From: Roseiarcus sp031367195
GTDB lineage: Bacteria > Pseudomonadota > Alphaproteobacteria > Rhizobiales > Beijerinckiaceae
Assembly: GCA_031367195.1 (NCBI GenBank)
Contig: JANLPL010000175.1
Location: 1-40,704, forward strand
Length of the DNA stretch: 40,704 bases
Direction: 5' to 3'
Shown here: positions 1-7,041 of the stretch, piece after piece
Layout: every line of letters starts with the position of its first letter
Position numbering within the stretch: the stretch's first letter is position 1
Program-made: the position numbers and the translations under genes
The notes under the pieces: model-generated
Told to the model about the DNA's origin: nothing
What the model saw: the letters and a program-made list of their open reading frames with translations, nothing else
Database searches by the model: none

Positions 1-407
1 AGTTCGCTCAGCGCAAAGCCGAGCCGGTTCATGCCGGTATCGACATGCAGCGCGAACGGCAGCGCGCGATCCCAGCGGAAAAGTTCGGCGGCCCCGCCAA
101 TCACCGGCGCGAGCGCGGCGGCGGCGTAATCCCCGACCTCCGCGCCGGCCTCAAACCCATTGAGCACGAAAATGCGCGCTTCTCGACCGAGCGCCCCTCG
201 CGCGCGCGCGCCCTCTGCGACATGGGCGACGAAGAAGATGCGGCAGCCCGCATTGAACAAAGCGGCAGCGACAAGTTCGAGGCCGAGCCCATAGCCATTG
301 GCCTTGATGACGGCGGCGCAGGCGGCGGGCGCCGTCTCGCGCGCCAGCCGACGCCAATTGTCGCGCAGGGCGTCGAGGTCGATGGTCAAGCGGCCCGGCG
401 GACTCAT
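1..407 (-). CDS. alr: Alanine racemase, N-terminal 135 residues (3' end outside window)
   Basis: Translating the reverse strand from the ATG at 407 gives an open frame that runs off the left edge. It makes a PLP-dependent racemase that interconverts L- and D-alanine for peptidoglycan synthesis in the cytoplasm. Residues 33-40 read VIKANGYG, with Lys35 as the expected PLP Schiff-base lysine. Residues 121-130 read HVDTGMNRLG, the conserved substrate-pocket strand with Arg128. The N-terminus (MSPPGRLTIDLDAL) matches the usual start of the TIM-barrel domain, so the start is convincing. Only the barrel start is visible; the catalytic tyrosine and the C-terminal domain are outside. It is divergent from leuD, with 85 bp between the two starts. 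Family call is secure; whether it is the biosynthetic or catabolic paralogue cannot be told. Confidence 0.93.
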   Translation of the reverse strand, partial: MSPPGRLTIDLDALRDNWRRLARETAPAACAAVIKANGYGLGLELVAAALFNAGCRIFFVAHVAEGARARGALGREARIFVLNGFEAGAEVGDYAAAALAPVIGGAAELFRWDRALPFALHVDTGMNRLGFALSE

Positions 408-492
408 GGGCGAAAAACTCCCCGCACGACCGTTTGCCGGCCCCGCGCGCCTTTGCTAAAGCGGAGCCCTACCAGTTTGGCGGTGAACGCGC

Positions 493-1098
493 ATGCAAAA
501 ATTCGAAACCCTCACCGGCGTCGCGGCGCCCCTGGCGATCGACAATATCGACACCGATATGATCATCCCCAAGCAATACTTAAAAACCATCAAGCGCACC
601 GGCCTCGGCGCCGGTCTGTTCTCGGAAATGCGCTATCGCGACGACGGCTCGCCCAACCCGGATTTCGTGCTCAACAAGCCGGCTTACAAAAAAGCGCAGA
701 TCCTCGTCGCCGGCGACAATTTCGGTTGCGGCTCGTCGCGCGAGCACGCCCCCTGGGCTTTGCTCGACTTCGGCATCCGCTGCGTGATCTCGACCGATTT
801 CGCCGATATTTTCTACAACAACTGCTTCAAGAACGGCGTGCTGCCGATCCGGGTCAGCCCGGACGATCTCGTCAAGCTGATGGACGACGCCGGGCGCGGC
901 GCCAATGCGACCCTGACCATCGATCTGCCGCGCCAGGAGATTCGCGGCCCCGACGGCGGCGTGCTGAAGTTCGAACTCGACCCGTTCCGCAAGAAATGTC
1001 TGCTGGAGGGGCTCGACGATATCGGCCTGACGCTGGTCGAGGCGCCGGCGATCCAAAGCTACGAAGAGAAGGCGAAAGCCGTGCATCCCTGGCTGTGA
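493..1098 (+). CDS. leuD: 3-isopropylmalate dehydratase small subunit
   Basis: Small (swivel-domain) subunit of isopropylmalate isomerase, which with LeuC converts 2- to 3-isopropylmalate in leucine biosynthesis. The 201-residue length is normal for the bacterial family. Visible landmarks are the N-terminal DNIDTDMIIPKQYL segment (residues 17-30) and the swivel-domain motif GDNFGCGSSREHAPWAL (74-90), which shapes the substrate pocket. The ATG at 493 begins the usual MQKFETLTG start. leuC is not in the window, and leuD stands alone between the divergent alr and the downstream rpsT, as is common in Rhizobiales genomes where leuC, leuD and leuB are scattered. Confidence 0.97.
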   Translation: MQKFETLTGVAAPLAIDNIDTDMIIPKQYLKTIKRTGLGAGLFSEMRYRDDGSPNPDFVLNKPAYKKAQILVAGDNFGCGSSREHAPWALLDFGIRCVISTDFADIFYNNCFKNGVLPIRVSPDDLVKLMDDAGRGANATLTIDLPRQEIRGPDGGVLKFELDPFRKKCLLEGLDDIGLTLVEAPAIQSYEEKAKAVHPWL

Positions 1099-1115
1099 CG
1101 GCAGGTTTTGAAGGA

Positions 1116-1144
1116 TTGACGAAATCGGCGATCTGGCCTAGAGC
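1116..1144 (+). promoter_or_regulatory. Candidate sigma-70 promoter for rpsT
   Basis: TTGACG at 1116-1121 is followed after 17 bp by TAGAGC at 1139-1144, in the gap between leuD and rpsT. The -35 box is strong (5 of 6 to consensus); the -10 box is weak, which is common in GC-rich alphaproteobacteria. Position and spacing fit a promoter giving a leader of roughly 70 nt before the rpsT start. This is inference from sequence only. Confidence 0.4.
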
Positions 1145-1222
1145 CGCGCCTGAAAAGGCTGGGCGCGTCCCGGCCAGTTGTGTTTTGGCGCGGCCGCGCC
1201 GCGCGAACGAGGATCGAGAATT

Positions 1223-1489
1223 ATGGCGAATACCAAGTCGGCGCAAAAAGCTGTCCGTAAGATTGCGCGCCGCACGGCCGTCAACAAAATGCGCCGCAGC
1301 GAAATGCGCACCTATGTCCGCAAGGTCGAGGCCGCGCTCGACGCCAAGGACCAAACGGCCGCTACGGAGGCGATGAAATCCGCCGAGCCGTTGCTCGCCC
1401 GCGCGGCGCAGAAGGGCATCGTCCACAAGAACGCCGCTTCGCGCAAGATTTCGCGCCTGACCAAGCGCGTCAAGGCGCTCGCGAGCTAA
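1223..1489 (+). CDS. rpsT: 30S ribosomal protein S20
   Basis: An 88-residue, lysine/arginine-rich protein that binds 16S rRNA and helps assemble the 30S subunit. It starts MANTKSAQKAVRKIARR and ends in SRKISRLTKRVKALAS, both hallmarks of alphaproteobacterial S20. The in-frame TTG further upstream at 1178 would add 15 unrelated residues; the ATG at 1223 gives the family start and follows a GGATCGAGAA purine-rich stretch. The stop at 1489 is separated by a single base from the next gene, so the two are probably co-transcribed. Confidence 0.97.
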   Translation: MANTKSAQKAVRKIARRTAVNKMRRSEMRTYVRKVEAALDAKDQTAATEAMKSAEPLLARAAQKGIVHKNAASRKISRLTKRVKALAS

Positions 1490-1490
1490 T

Positions 1491-1742
1491 TTGTCGGACC
1501 TGCCTCCCGATCGGCTCTGCATCGATCCGAAAAGCCCCTTCTTCGACGAGGCGGCGCTGACGCGCGGCGTCGGCATCCGTTTCAAGGGCAAGGAAAGGTT
1601 CGACGTCGAGGAATATTGCCGCAGCGAGAGCTGGATACGCGCGCCGATCGGCAAGACGCGCGACCGCAAGGGCAATCCTCTTACTGTTAAGCTGACGGGC
1701 GAGGTCGACGCTTTTTTCACCGACCCGCCCGTCGATCGCTGA
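1491..1742 (+). CDS. DUF3297 family protein
   Basis: An 83-residue protein of unknown function that matches the small alphaproteobacterial DUF3297 family: an N-terminal DLPPDRLCIDPKSPFFDE block, then GVGIRFKGKERFDVEEYC and DRKGNPLTVKLTGEV. It starts with TTG at 1491, one base after the rpsT stop; no ATG or GTG gives the conserved N-terminus, so the TTG start is likely real. There is no signal peptide or membrane segment, suggesting a cytoplasmic protein. Tight linkage to rpsT suggests expression with the translation machinery. No enzymatic role can be read from the sequence. Confidence 0.85.
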   Translation: MSDLPPDRLCIDPKSPFFDEAALTRGVGIRFKGKERFDVEEYCRSESWIRAPIGKTRDRKGNPLTVKLTGEVDAFFTDPPVDR

Positions 1743-1770
1743 GGGCGTCTGGCGCGACGCCGAAGCGTTA

Positions 1771-2742
1771 TCAATCGCCTCGCCGCTCCATAGCGCCTTC
1801 GAATTGCTGCGCGCGGGGCAGGCGCAGGCCGGTCGAGTGCGTGGGCCCGGTCGCGGCAAGGCCGAGGAAATCCATGAAGGCGCGGGTCGGCGGGCCAAGT
1901 TGAGCGTCGCGACGCCAGGCAAGCCCCACGTCCATGGTCGGAATTTTTGAGGCGAGATTGCGCTGCTCGATCCTCTGTCCGTCGAGCGACCACGGTCGAT
2001 AGACCATGTCGGATAGGATGGTGACGCCGAGACCGTCGGCCACCATGCTCCGCACCGCCTCCACCGAGGATGTTACAAACAGCACGTTGGGCCTGAGTCG
2101 ACTGGCGCCCCAGTAGCGCGACGCGGTCTGATCCGCTTCATCAACGGAAAGCATGATGTAGGGAAGCGCTGCGACATCGGCGAGCGCGATACGGTCAGCG
2201 GCGAGCAGCGGATGTTCGACCGGCAGCCAGAGCCGACGCTTGGAGCTCAACAGAATTTCCGAGCGAAGACGGCGCCGGTCGGCCAAATTCGAAACCAGCA
2301 TCACGGCGACGTCGAGCGCGCCCTCGCGCAAGCCCGCCTCGATCGCCGCGCGCGGCAGTTCCTTGAGTTCAACCCGAATGTCGGGATAGGCGCGCGCAAA
2401 GCGGCCATAGAGCGGCGGCAGAAAATAGCCGGCCACCGTATAGGTCACGCCGACGCGCACGACCCCGGCGAGCGGGCGGTTTTCCGTCAGCGGCGCGCGC
2501 TGCGCCGCGCTGACCGCCGCCATGACGTTGTGGGCGTGGGTGAGAAAGCGCAGGCCCTCGACGGTGAGTTCGACGCCCGAGGGCAGCCGGCGAAACAGCG
2601 CGACGCCGAGATCGAATTCGAGTTGCTTCAGCGCGCCGGTGACGGTGGATTGCGAGACATTGAGGCTCGCCGCCGCCAGGCTGACCTGCCCCTTCTCGGC
2701 GGTCGCCAGGAAATAGCGGAACTGGCGCAGCGACAGGCTCAT
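1771..2742 (-). CDS. LysR-family transcriptional regulator (likely controls the divergent pxp operon)
   Basis: A 323-residue LysR-type regulator. Residues 1-60 form the winged helix-turn-helix (MSLSLRQFRYFLATAEKG start; AAASLNVSQSTVTGALKQLE recognition region), and about 90-300 form the periplasmic-binding-protein-like effector domain, beginning with GVVRVGVTYTVAGYFLPPL. It is transcribed away from pxpA with 94 bp between the starts, the classic arrangement for a LysR activator and its target operon. The effector is probably the lactam or imide handled by the pxp-type genes, but this is inferred from position. The last ~20 residues (ARAQQFEGAMERRGD) are an ordinary variable tail. Confidence 0.92.
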   Translation of the reverse strand: MSLSLRQFRYFLATAEKGQVSLAAASLNVSQSTVTGALKQLEFDLGVALFRRLPSGVELTVEGLRFLTHAHNVMAAVSAAQRAPLTENRPLAGVVRVGVTYTVAGYFLPPLYGRFARAYPDIRVELKELPRAAIEAGLREGALDVAVMLVSNLADRRRLRSEILLSSKRRLWLPVEHPLLAADRIALADVAALPYIMLSVDEADQTASRYWGASRLRPNVLFVTSSVEAVRSMVADGLGVTILSDMVYRPWSLDGQRIEQRNLASKIPTMDVGLAWRRDAQLGPPTRAFMDFLGLAATGPTHSTGLRLPRAQQFEGAMERRGD

Positions 2743-2756
2743 CGGTTTTCTCGATA

Positions 2757-2785
2757 TTGGCTTACGAATTTTCTGATTTTACAAT
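2757..2785 (+). promoter_or_regulatory. Candidate promoter of the pxp operon
   Basis: TTGGCT at 2757-2762, a 17-bp spacer, then TACAAT at 2780-2785 (5 of 6 to the -10 consensus). It lies in the AT-richest part of the gap between the LysR gene and pxpA, directed toward pxpA. The TSS would fall near 2792, giving a leader of about 45 nt. The weak -35 box fits an activator-dependent (LysR) promoter. The LysR site itself is not clear. Confidence 0.5.
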
Positions 2786-2790
2786 GCGGC

Positions 2791-2824
2791 GCGTTCCGCG
2801 TCAGCATGTCGTCGCGGAAAACGC
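2791..2824 (+). promoter_or_regulatory. Hairpin in the pxpA leader
   Basis: TTCCGCG at 2794-2800 is the exact reverse complement of CGCGGAA at 2813-2819, with a 12-nt loop. GCG (2791-2793) and CGC (2822-2824) extend the stem across a two-A bulge. It begins at about the predicted TSS and ends about a dozen bases before the pxpA start, so it could protect the 5' end or affect ribosome access. No T-tract follows, so it is not an obvious terminator. Confidence 0.35.
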
Positions 2825-2836
2825 GGGAGCGCGCGG

Positions 2837-3559
2837 ATGACGACGATCAACTGCGACATGGGCGAGTCGTTCGGGCTTTATAAAATGGGCGATGATACGG
2901 CTCTGATGCCGTTTCTCGACATCGCCAATGTCGCCTGCGGCTTTCACGCCTCCGACTACAACCATATGCGCGCGACGGTGAAGCTCGCCAAGCAACACGG
3001 CGTAAAGGTCGGCGCGCATCCCTCGCTGCCCGATCTGCAAGGTTTTGGACGGCGCGAGATGAAAATGCCGCGCGAGGAGCTCGCCAATTGCCTGATCTAT
3101 CAGATCGGCGCGCTGACCGGCTTTCTCGCCGCCGAGGGCATGGCGCTGAACCACATCAAACCGCATGGCTCGCTCTATGGCATGGCCGCGCGCGACGAAG
3201 CGGTGGCCAACGCCGTCGCCGACGCGGCGCTCGTGTTCAGGACGCCGCTGCTGGGCATGGCGGGAACCTTGCACGAGGCGATCTACCGCGCCAGGGGACT
3301 GGCGTTCATCGCCGAATTCTACGCCGATCTCGACTATAGCGACGACGGCGGCCTCATCATCACGCGCGTGCACGACGCCAAGGATCCGGCGGAAGCCGCC
3401 GCCAAGTGCCGGCGCGCGATCGCCGAGGGCAAGGTCCGCAGTCTCGGCGGCGTTGACGTGAAGGTCGGGGCCGAAACGATCTGCGTGCATTCCGACACGC
3501 CCAACGCCGTCGCCATCGCGGCGGCGGTGCGCGCCGCCGTTCCCCGCGCGAGCCATTGA
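2837..3559 (+). CDS. pxpA: 5-oxoprolinase subunit A (LamB/YcsF family)
   Basis: A 240-residue LamB/YcsF protein. With PxpB and PxpC, this family forms the prokaryotic ATP-dependent 5-oxoprolinase that opens pyroglutamate to glutamate. Family blocks are all present: NCDMGE (5-10), ACGFHASD (33-40), GAHPSLPD (59-66), HIKPHGSLY (106-114) and CVHSDTP near the C-terminus. Canonical members usually have ACGFHAGD and KPHGALYN, so this is a somewhat divergent copy. The start follows a GGGAG-type ribosome site. It heads a + strand operon (pxpA, BCCP, BC, pxpB, pxpC), with an 11-bp gap to the biotin carrier gene. Because biotin enzyme subunits are interleaved, the true substrate could be another lactam or amide. 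Confidence 0.92.
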   Translation: MTTINCDMGESFGLYKMGDDTALMPFLDIANVACGFHASDYNHMRATVKLAKQHGVKVGAHPSLPDLQGFGRREMKMPREELANCLIYQIGALTGFLAAEGMALNHIKPHGSLYGMAARDEAVANAVADAALVFRTPLLGMAGTLHEAIYRARGLAFIAEFYADLDYSDDGGLIITRVHDAKDPAEAAAKCRRAIAEGKVRSLGGVDVKVGAETICVHSDTPNAVAIAAAVRAAVPRASH

Positions 3560-3569
3560 GGAGAGACGC

Positions 3570-3803
3570 TTGACGGAAATTCTGTCCCCCCTGCCCGGCA
3601 CGTTTTATCAAAAGCCCGCGCCCGACAAGCCGCCGTTCAAGTCGCACGACGACGCAGTCGCGATCGGCGACGTGATCGGCCTGATCGAGGTGATGAAATC
3701 GTTCATCGAAGTGCAGGCCGACGTCGCCGGCAAGTTCGTGCGCTTCCTCGCCGACAACGAGGCGCCGGTGATGGCGGGCGAGCCTCTGGCCGAGGTGGCG
3801 TGA
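3570..3803 (+). CDS. Biotin carboxyl carrier (biotinyl-domain) protein
   Basis: A 77-residue free-standing biotinyl domain. EVMKSF at residues 40-45 carries the biotin attachment lysine (Lys43), between the flanking strands GDVIGLI and VRFLADNEAPVMAGEPL typical of BCCP C-terminal domains. The N-terminus (ILSPLPGTFYQKP) also matches the family; the long Pro/Ala-rich linker of fatty-acid-synthesis AccB is absent. It starts with TTG at 3570 after a GAGGAGAG ribosome site, 10 bases beyond the pxpA stop, and ends directly before the biotin carboxylase ATG. It probably shuttles carboxyl groups between that carboxylase and a PxpB/PxpC-type transferase rather than serving bulk fatty-acid synthesis. 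Confidence 0.9.
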   Translation: MTEILSPLPGTFYQKPAPDKPPFKSHDDAVAIGDVIGLIEVMKSFIEVQADVAGKFVRFLADNEAPVMAGEPLAEVA

Positions 3804-5162
3804 ATGGCGTTTTCGCGCCTGATGATCGCCAACCGCGGCGAGATCGCCGTGCGCATCCAGCGCGCGGCGCGCGAGCTCGGGCTGACCACGATCCAGGTTC
3901 ACAGTACGGCGGATGCGGATTCGCTGGCCGTCAAAATGGCGGATGTTTCGATCGGCATCGGCCCGCCGCAGGCCGCGAAGTCCTATCTCGATATTGGGGC
4001 GATCCTCCGGGCCGCCGTCGAGACCGGCGCGCAGGCGATCCATCCGGGCTATGGTTTCCTATCGGAGAACGCAGCCTTCGCCGAAGCCGTCGAGGGCGCC
4101 GGACTGGTTTTCGTCGGACCTCGGCCTGAGACCATTCGCACGATGGGCGACAAGGCGGCGGCGCGGGCGGCGGCGCAAAGGGCGGGCGTGCCGGTCGTGC
4201 CCGGCTCGGAAGGACGGGTCGAGACGCTCGCGCGCGCCCGCATCGTCGCGCACGAGATCGGCTATCCCGTTATGATCAAGGCGGCGGCGGGCGGCGGCGG
4301 GCGCGGCATTCGCGTGGTCGAAAACGCCGAGGCGCTGGAGACGGCTTACGATCAGGCGAGCGCGGAGGCGAAGGCCGCCTTCGGCGATGGCGGACTTTAC
4401 CTCGAACGCTTCATCGCCCGCGCCCGCCACATCGAAGTGCAGATCCTCGGCGATGGCCGCGACGCGATCCATTGTTTCGAGCGGGAATGTTCGTTGCAAC
4501 GGCGCCGGCAGAAGGTGTGGGAGGAAGCGCCCTCGCCGGCGCTCTCGCCCGAGGCGCGCGCGACGCTGTGCGCTTCCGCCGTTGAATTGGCCAGGTCGGT
4601 CGGATATCGCGGCGCGGGCACGCTCGAATATTTATTCGACGACGCGACGGACAAGTTCTATTTCATCGAGATGAACACCCGCATCCAGGTCGAGCATCCC
4701 GTCACCGAGATGGTTTGCGGCGTCGATCTCGTGCGCGAGATGCTGCGCATCGCGCAAGGGGCGCCGCTGGCCTACAAACAATCCGACATCCGCCTGCGCG
4801 GGGCGGCCATCGAGGCGCGCATCAACGCCGAGAATCCGGCGCTGAATTTTCGCCCGTCGCCCGGCAAGGTCACGAACTTTTCCCCGCCCGGCGGCCCCGG
4901 CGTGCGCTTCGATACGCTGCTCTACAGCGGCTGCACCATATCGCCGTTCTACGATTCGCTGATCGGCAAGCTCATCGTCTGGGACGAAACCCGCGACCTC
5001 GCGCTGGCGCGGATGCGCCGCGCGCTCGGGGAATTGGTCGTCGAGGGGATCGACACCACCGCGCCGATGCACGAAACTCTCGCTACGGACGAGGCGGTGG
5101 CTCGCGGCGCCTTCCACACCCGCTGGCTCGAAGACTGGCTGACGGCGCGCGCGGCCTCATGA
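3804..5162 (+). CDS. Biotin carboxylase (AccC-like), pxp-associated
   Basis: A 452-residue biotin carboxylase that carboxylates biotin with ATP and bicarbonate. The N-terminal domain starts FSRLMIANRGEIAVRI and has HPGYGFLSEN. The ATP-grasp domain has KAAAGGGGRGIRVV, and the catalytic region has FERECSLQRRRQKVWEEAPSP and FIEMNTRIQVEHPVTE. Length is normal for AccC. One visible variation is RRRQK where AccC usually has RRHQK. It abuts the BCCP gene with no gap, and its TGA stop overlaps an ATG at 5159, so translation is coupled to pxpB. Context argues for a dedicated substrate-carboxylating complex with PxpB and PxpC, since those families are homologous to the carboxyltransferase region of urea carboxylase. 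Confidence 0.93.
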   Translation: MAFSRLMIANRGEIAVRIQRAARELGLTTIQVHSTADADSLAVKMADVSIGIGPPQAAKSYLDIGAILRAAVETGAQAIHPGYGFLSENAAFAEAVEGAGLVFVGPRPETIRTMGDKAAARAAAQRAGVPVVPGSEGRVETLARARIVAHEIGYPVMIKAAAGGGGRGIRVVENAEALETAYDQASAEAKAAFGDGGLYLERFIARARHIEVQILGDGRDAIHCFERECSLQRRRQKVWEEAPSPALSPEARATLCASAVELARSVGYRGAGTLEYLFDDATDKFYFIEMNTRIQVEHPVTEMVCGVDLVREMLRIAQGAPLAYKQSDIRLRGAAIEARINAENPALNFRPSPGKVTNFSPPGGPGVRFDTLLYSGCTISPFYDSLIGKLIVWDETRDLALARMRRALGELVVEGIDTTAPMHETLATDEAVARGAFHTRWLEDWLTARAAS

Positions 5163-5173
5163 AGGAGACTCCG

Positions 5174-6049
5174 ATGAGTTCGAGATATTCCTACGGAGGC
5201 GACGAGCACATCTTCGTCGAATGCGACGAGGCGATGTCGCTGGAGGCCTTCTTCAAGAGCCTCTCCATCACCAAAGCCGTCAGAGAGGCGCAAATCAAGG
5301 GCGTCACCGAGATCTGCCCCGCCAACGCTTCGTTCCAGATCAAATTCGATCCCGACGTGATCAAGGCGGACGATCTGCTCGCCGAATTGAAGTCGATCGA
5401 GGCGCAGACGGGCTCCGGAGTGGCGCATCTGGCCACGCGAATTATCGAAATCCCCGTACTTTACAACGACCCCTGGACGCACGAGACGCTGATGCGCTTC
5501 CGCGACCGGCATCAGGCGCCCGACAGCACCGATATCGAATATACGGCTGGGATCAACCACCTCGACGGCATCGAGGGTTTCGTGAAAGCCCACTCCGGCG
5601 CGCCCTGGTTCGTCTCCATGGTCGGCTTCGTCGCGGGCCTTCCCTTTCTGTATCAGATGGTTGAGCGTCAGCGGCAGATCCAGTCGCCTAAATATCTCAG
5701 ACCCCGCACCGACACGCCGAAGCTGACGGTCGGTCACGGCGGTTGTTTTGGTTGCATCTATTCCGTGCGCGGCGCCGGCGGTTATCAGATGTTCGGCATC
5801 ACGCCGATGCCGATCTACGATCCCAACCAACAGATCAAATATCTTCGCGACTTCATGTGTCTGTTCAATCCCGGCGACATCGTCAAATGGCGCCCGATCG
5901 AGCGGACCGAATATGACTCGATCGTCGCCGACGTCGATGCGGGCAAATACACGCCGAACATGGCGAAGGTCGATTTCTCGCTCAGCGCGTTCCACACCGA
6001 CATCGACGCCGCCAACGCCAAGCTGATGGGAGCGCTCCATGGCCATTAA
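5174..6049 (+). CDS. pxpB: PxpB/KipI-family carboxyltransferase subunit, enlarged
   Basis: A 291-residue member of the KipI/PxpB (allophanate hydrolase subunit 1) family, the first half of the urea-carboxylase-type carboxyltransferase fold. Recognisable blocks are the N-terminal SYGGDEHIFVECDEAM, IIEIPVLYND (90-99), WFVSMVGFVAGLPF (145-158), SPKYLRPRTDTP (171-182) and GGYQMFGITPMPIYDP (202-217). Single-domain PxpB proteins such as E. coli YbgJ are near 220 residues, so about 70 extra residues are present, mainly in the middle and C-terminus. A CFGC pair (Cys191, Cys194) sits where relatives have a glycine-rich turn. The ATG at 5174 is preferred over 5159 because AAGGAG lies 6 bases before it. 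It overlaps pxpC by 11 bp. The exact substrate is unknown. Confidence 0.85.
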   Translation: MSSRYSYGGDEHIFVECDEAMSLEAFFKSLSITKAVREAQIKGVTEICPANASFQIKFDPDVIKADDLLAELKSIEAQTGSGVAHLATRIIEIPVLYNDPWTHETLMRFRDRHQAPDSTDIEYTAGINHLDGIEGFVKAHSGAPWFVSMVGFVAGLPFLYQMVERQRQIQSPKYLRPRTDTPKLTVGHGGCFGCIYSVRGAGGYQMFGITPMPIYDPNQQIKYLRDFMCLFNPGDIVKWRPIERTEYDSIVADVDAGKYTPNMAKVDFSLSAFHTDIDAANAKLMGALHGH

Positions 6050-7004
6050 GGTCGTCAAGCCCGGCCTTTCAACGACCGTGCAGGATCTCGGACGTCCGGG
6101 CTATTACCACATCGGCATTCCAATCTCCGGCGGCATGGATCGCTTTGCGTTGCGCGCGGCCAATTTGCTGGTCGGCAACCCCGAGGGCGCCGCCGTGCTG
6201 GAGGCGGCTTTTCTCGGGCCGCAGCTCGAATTCACCGCTGACGCGACCGTTGCGGTCACCGGCGCGGAATTGCCGCCCAAGGTTGACGGGGTCGAGCGCC
6301 CGACCTGGACCTCTTTCCCCGTCAAGAAAGGACAACTGCTGTCGTTCGCGTTTCTGAAAACCGGCGCGCGCGCCTATATCGCCGTCAGCGGCGGCATCGA
6401 CGTGCCGGCGGTGCTCGGCTCGCGCTCGACCTATACGCTGGGCGCGCTCGGCGGCTACAAGGGCCGCAAGCTGGAGGCGGGCGATGAACTTGGCCTCGGC
6501 GACGGCGCAAGTGTGGCCGGGCGCACTATTCCGCCGGCGCTTCGACGTGGTCCCGGCTCTCCCGCCGTGCTGCGTATGATGCCGGGGCTGTATTGGCATC
6601 GGATCACGCAAGCCGCGGGCCAACATTTCTTCGCCGACACCTGGAAGGTCGCGCCCGAAGCCGACCGCATCGGTTATCGTTTTCGCGGCGGCCGGCCGCT
6701 TGAATTCGTGCCGCGCGAGCCGCCATTCGGCGCCGGCTCCGACCCTTCCAACATCGTCGACGCCTGCTATCCCTATGGTTCGGTGCAAGTGCCGAGCGGC
6801 GCGGAGCCGATCGTGCTGCATCGCGATGCGGTCTCCGGCGGCGGCTATTTCATGATTGGAACGGTGATCTCCGCCGACCTCGATCTGATCGGCCAGTTGC
6901 AGCCCCATGCGCCGGCGTCGTTCGCTTGCGTGACGATGGATCAGGCGCTCGCCGCGCGCCACGATCGGCAGAAACAGCTCGCCGAAATCCGCGCGTTATT
7001 CTGA
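6039..7004 (+). CDS. pxpC: 5-oxoprolinase subunit C / biotin-dependent carboxyltransferase family
   Basis: A 321-residue KipA/PxpC (allophanate hydrolase subunit 2) protein, the second half of the urea-carboxylase-type carboxyltransferase fold. The start MAIKVVKPGLSTTVQDLGRPG is diagnostic, as are GGMDRFALRAANLLVGNPEGAAVLE (31-55), AYIAVSGGIDVPAVLGSRSTY and the C-terminal RDAVSGGGYFMIGTVISADLDLIGQLQP. Length is typical. It overlaps pxpB by 11 bp, so the pair is translationally coupled, as expected for obligate partners. With the biotin carboxylase and carrier upstream, it may complete a four-subunit carboxylase; alternatively it forms ordinary 5-oxoprolinase with PxpA and PxpB. Confidence 0.9.
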   Translation: MAIKVVKPGLSTTVQDLGRPGYYHIGIPISGGMDRFALRAANLLVGNPEGAAVLEAAFLGPQLEFTADATVAVTGAELPPKVDGVERPTWTSFPVKKGQLLSFAFLKTGARAYIAVSGGIDVPAVLGSRSTYTLGALGGYKGRKLEAGDELGLGDGASVAGRTIPPALRRGPGSPAVLRMMPGLYWHRITQAAGQHFFADTWKVAPEADRIGYRFRGGRPLEFVPREPPFGAGSDPSNIVDACYPYGSVQVPSGAEPIVLHRDAVSGGGYFMIGTVISADLDLIGQLQPHAPASFACVTMDQALAARHDRQKQLAEIRALF

Positions 7005-7041
7005 TGGCGCCGGGGAGCCGGCATTGAAGCGGGGGGAGCAC

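Noticed and set aside
45..1376. A 443-codon + strand frame across alr, leuD and rpsT
   Set aside because: Overlaps three certain genes in other frames and its product matches nothing recognisable.
3804..5162. Biotin carboxylase as the housekeeping acetyl-CoA carboxylase subunit
   Set aside because: It lies inside a pxp operon with a carrier lacking the usual AccB linker; a second accB/accC set is expected elsewhere but cannot be seen here.
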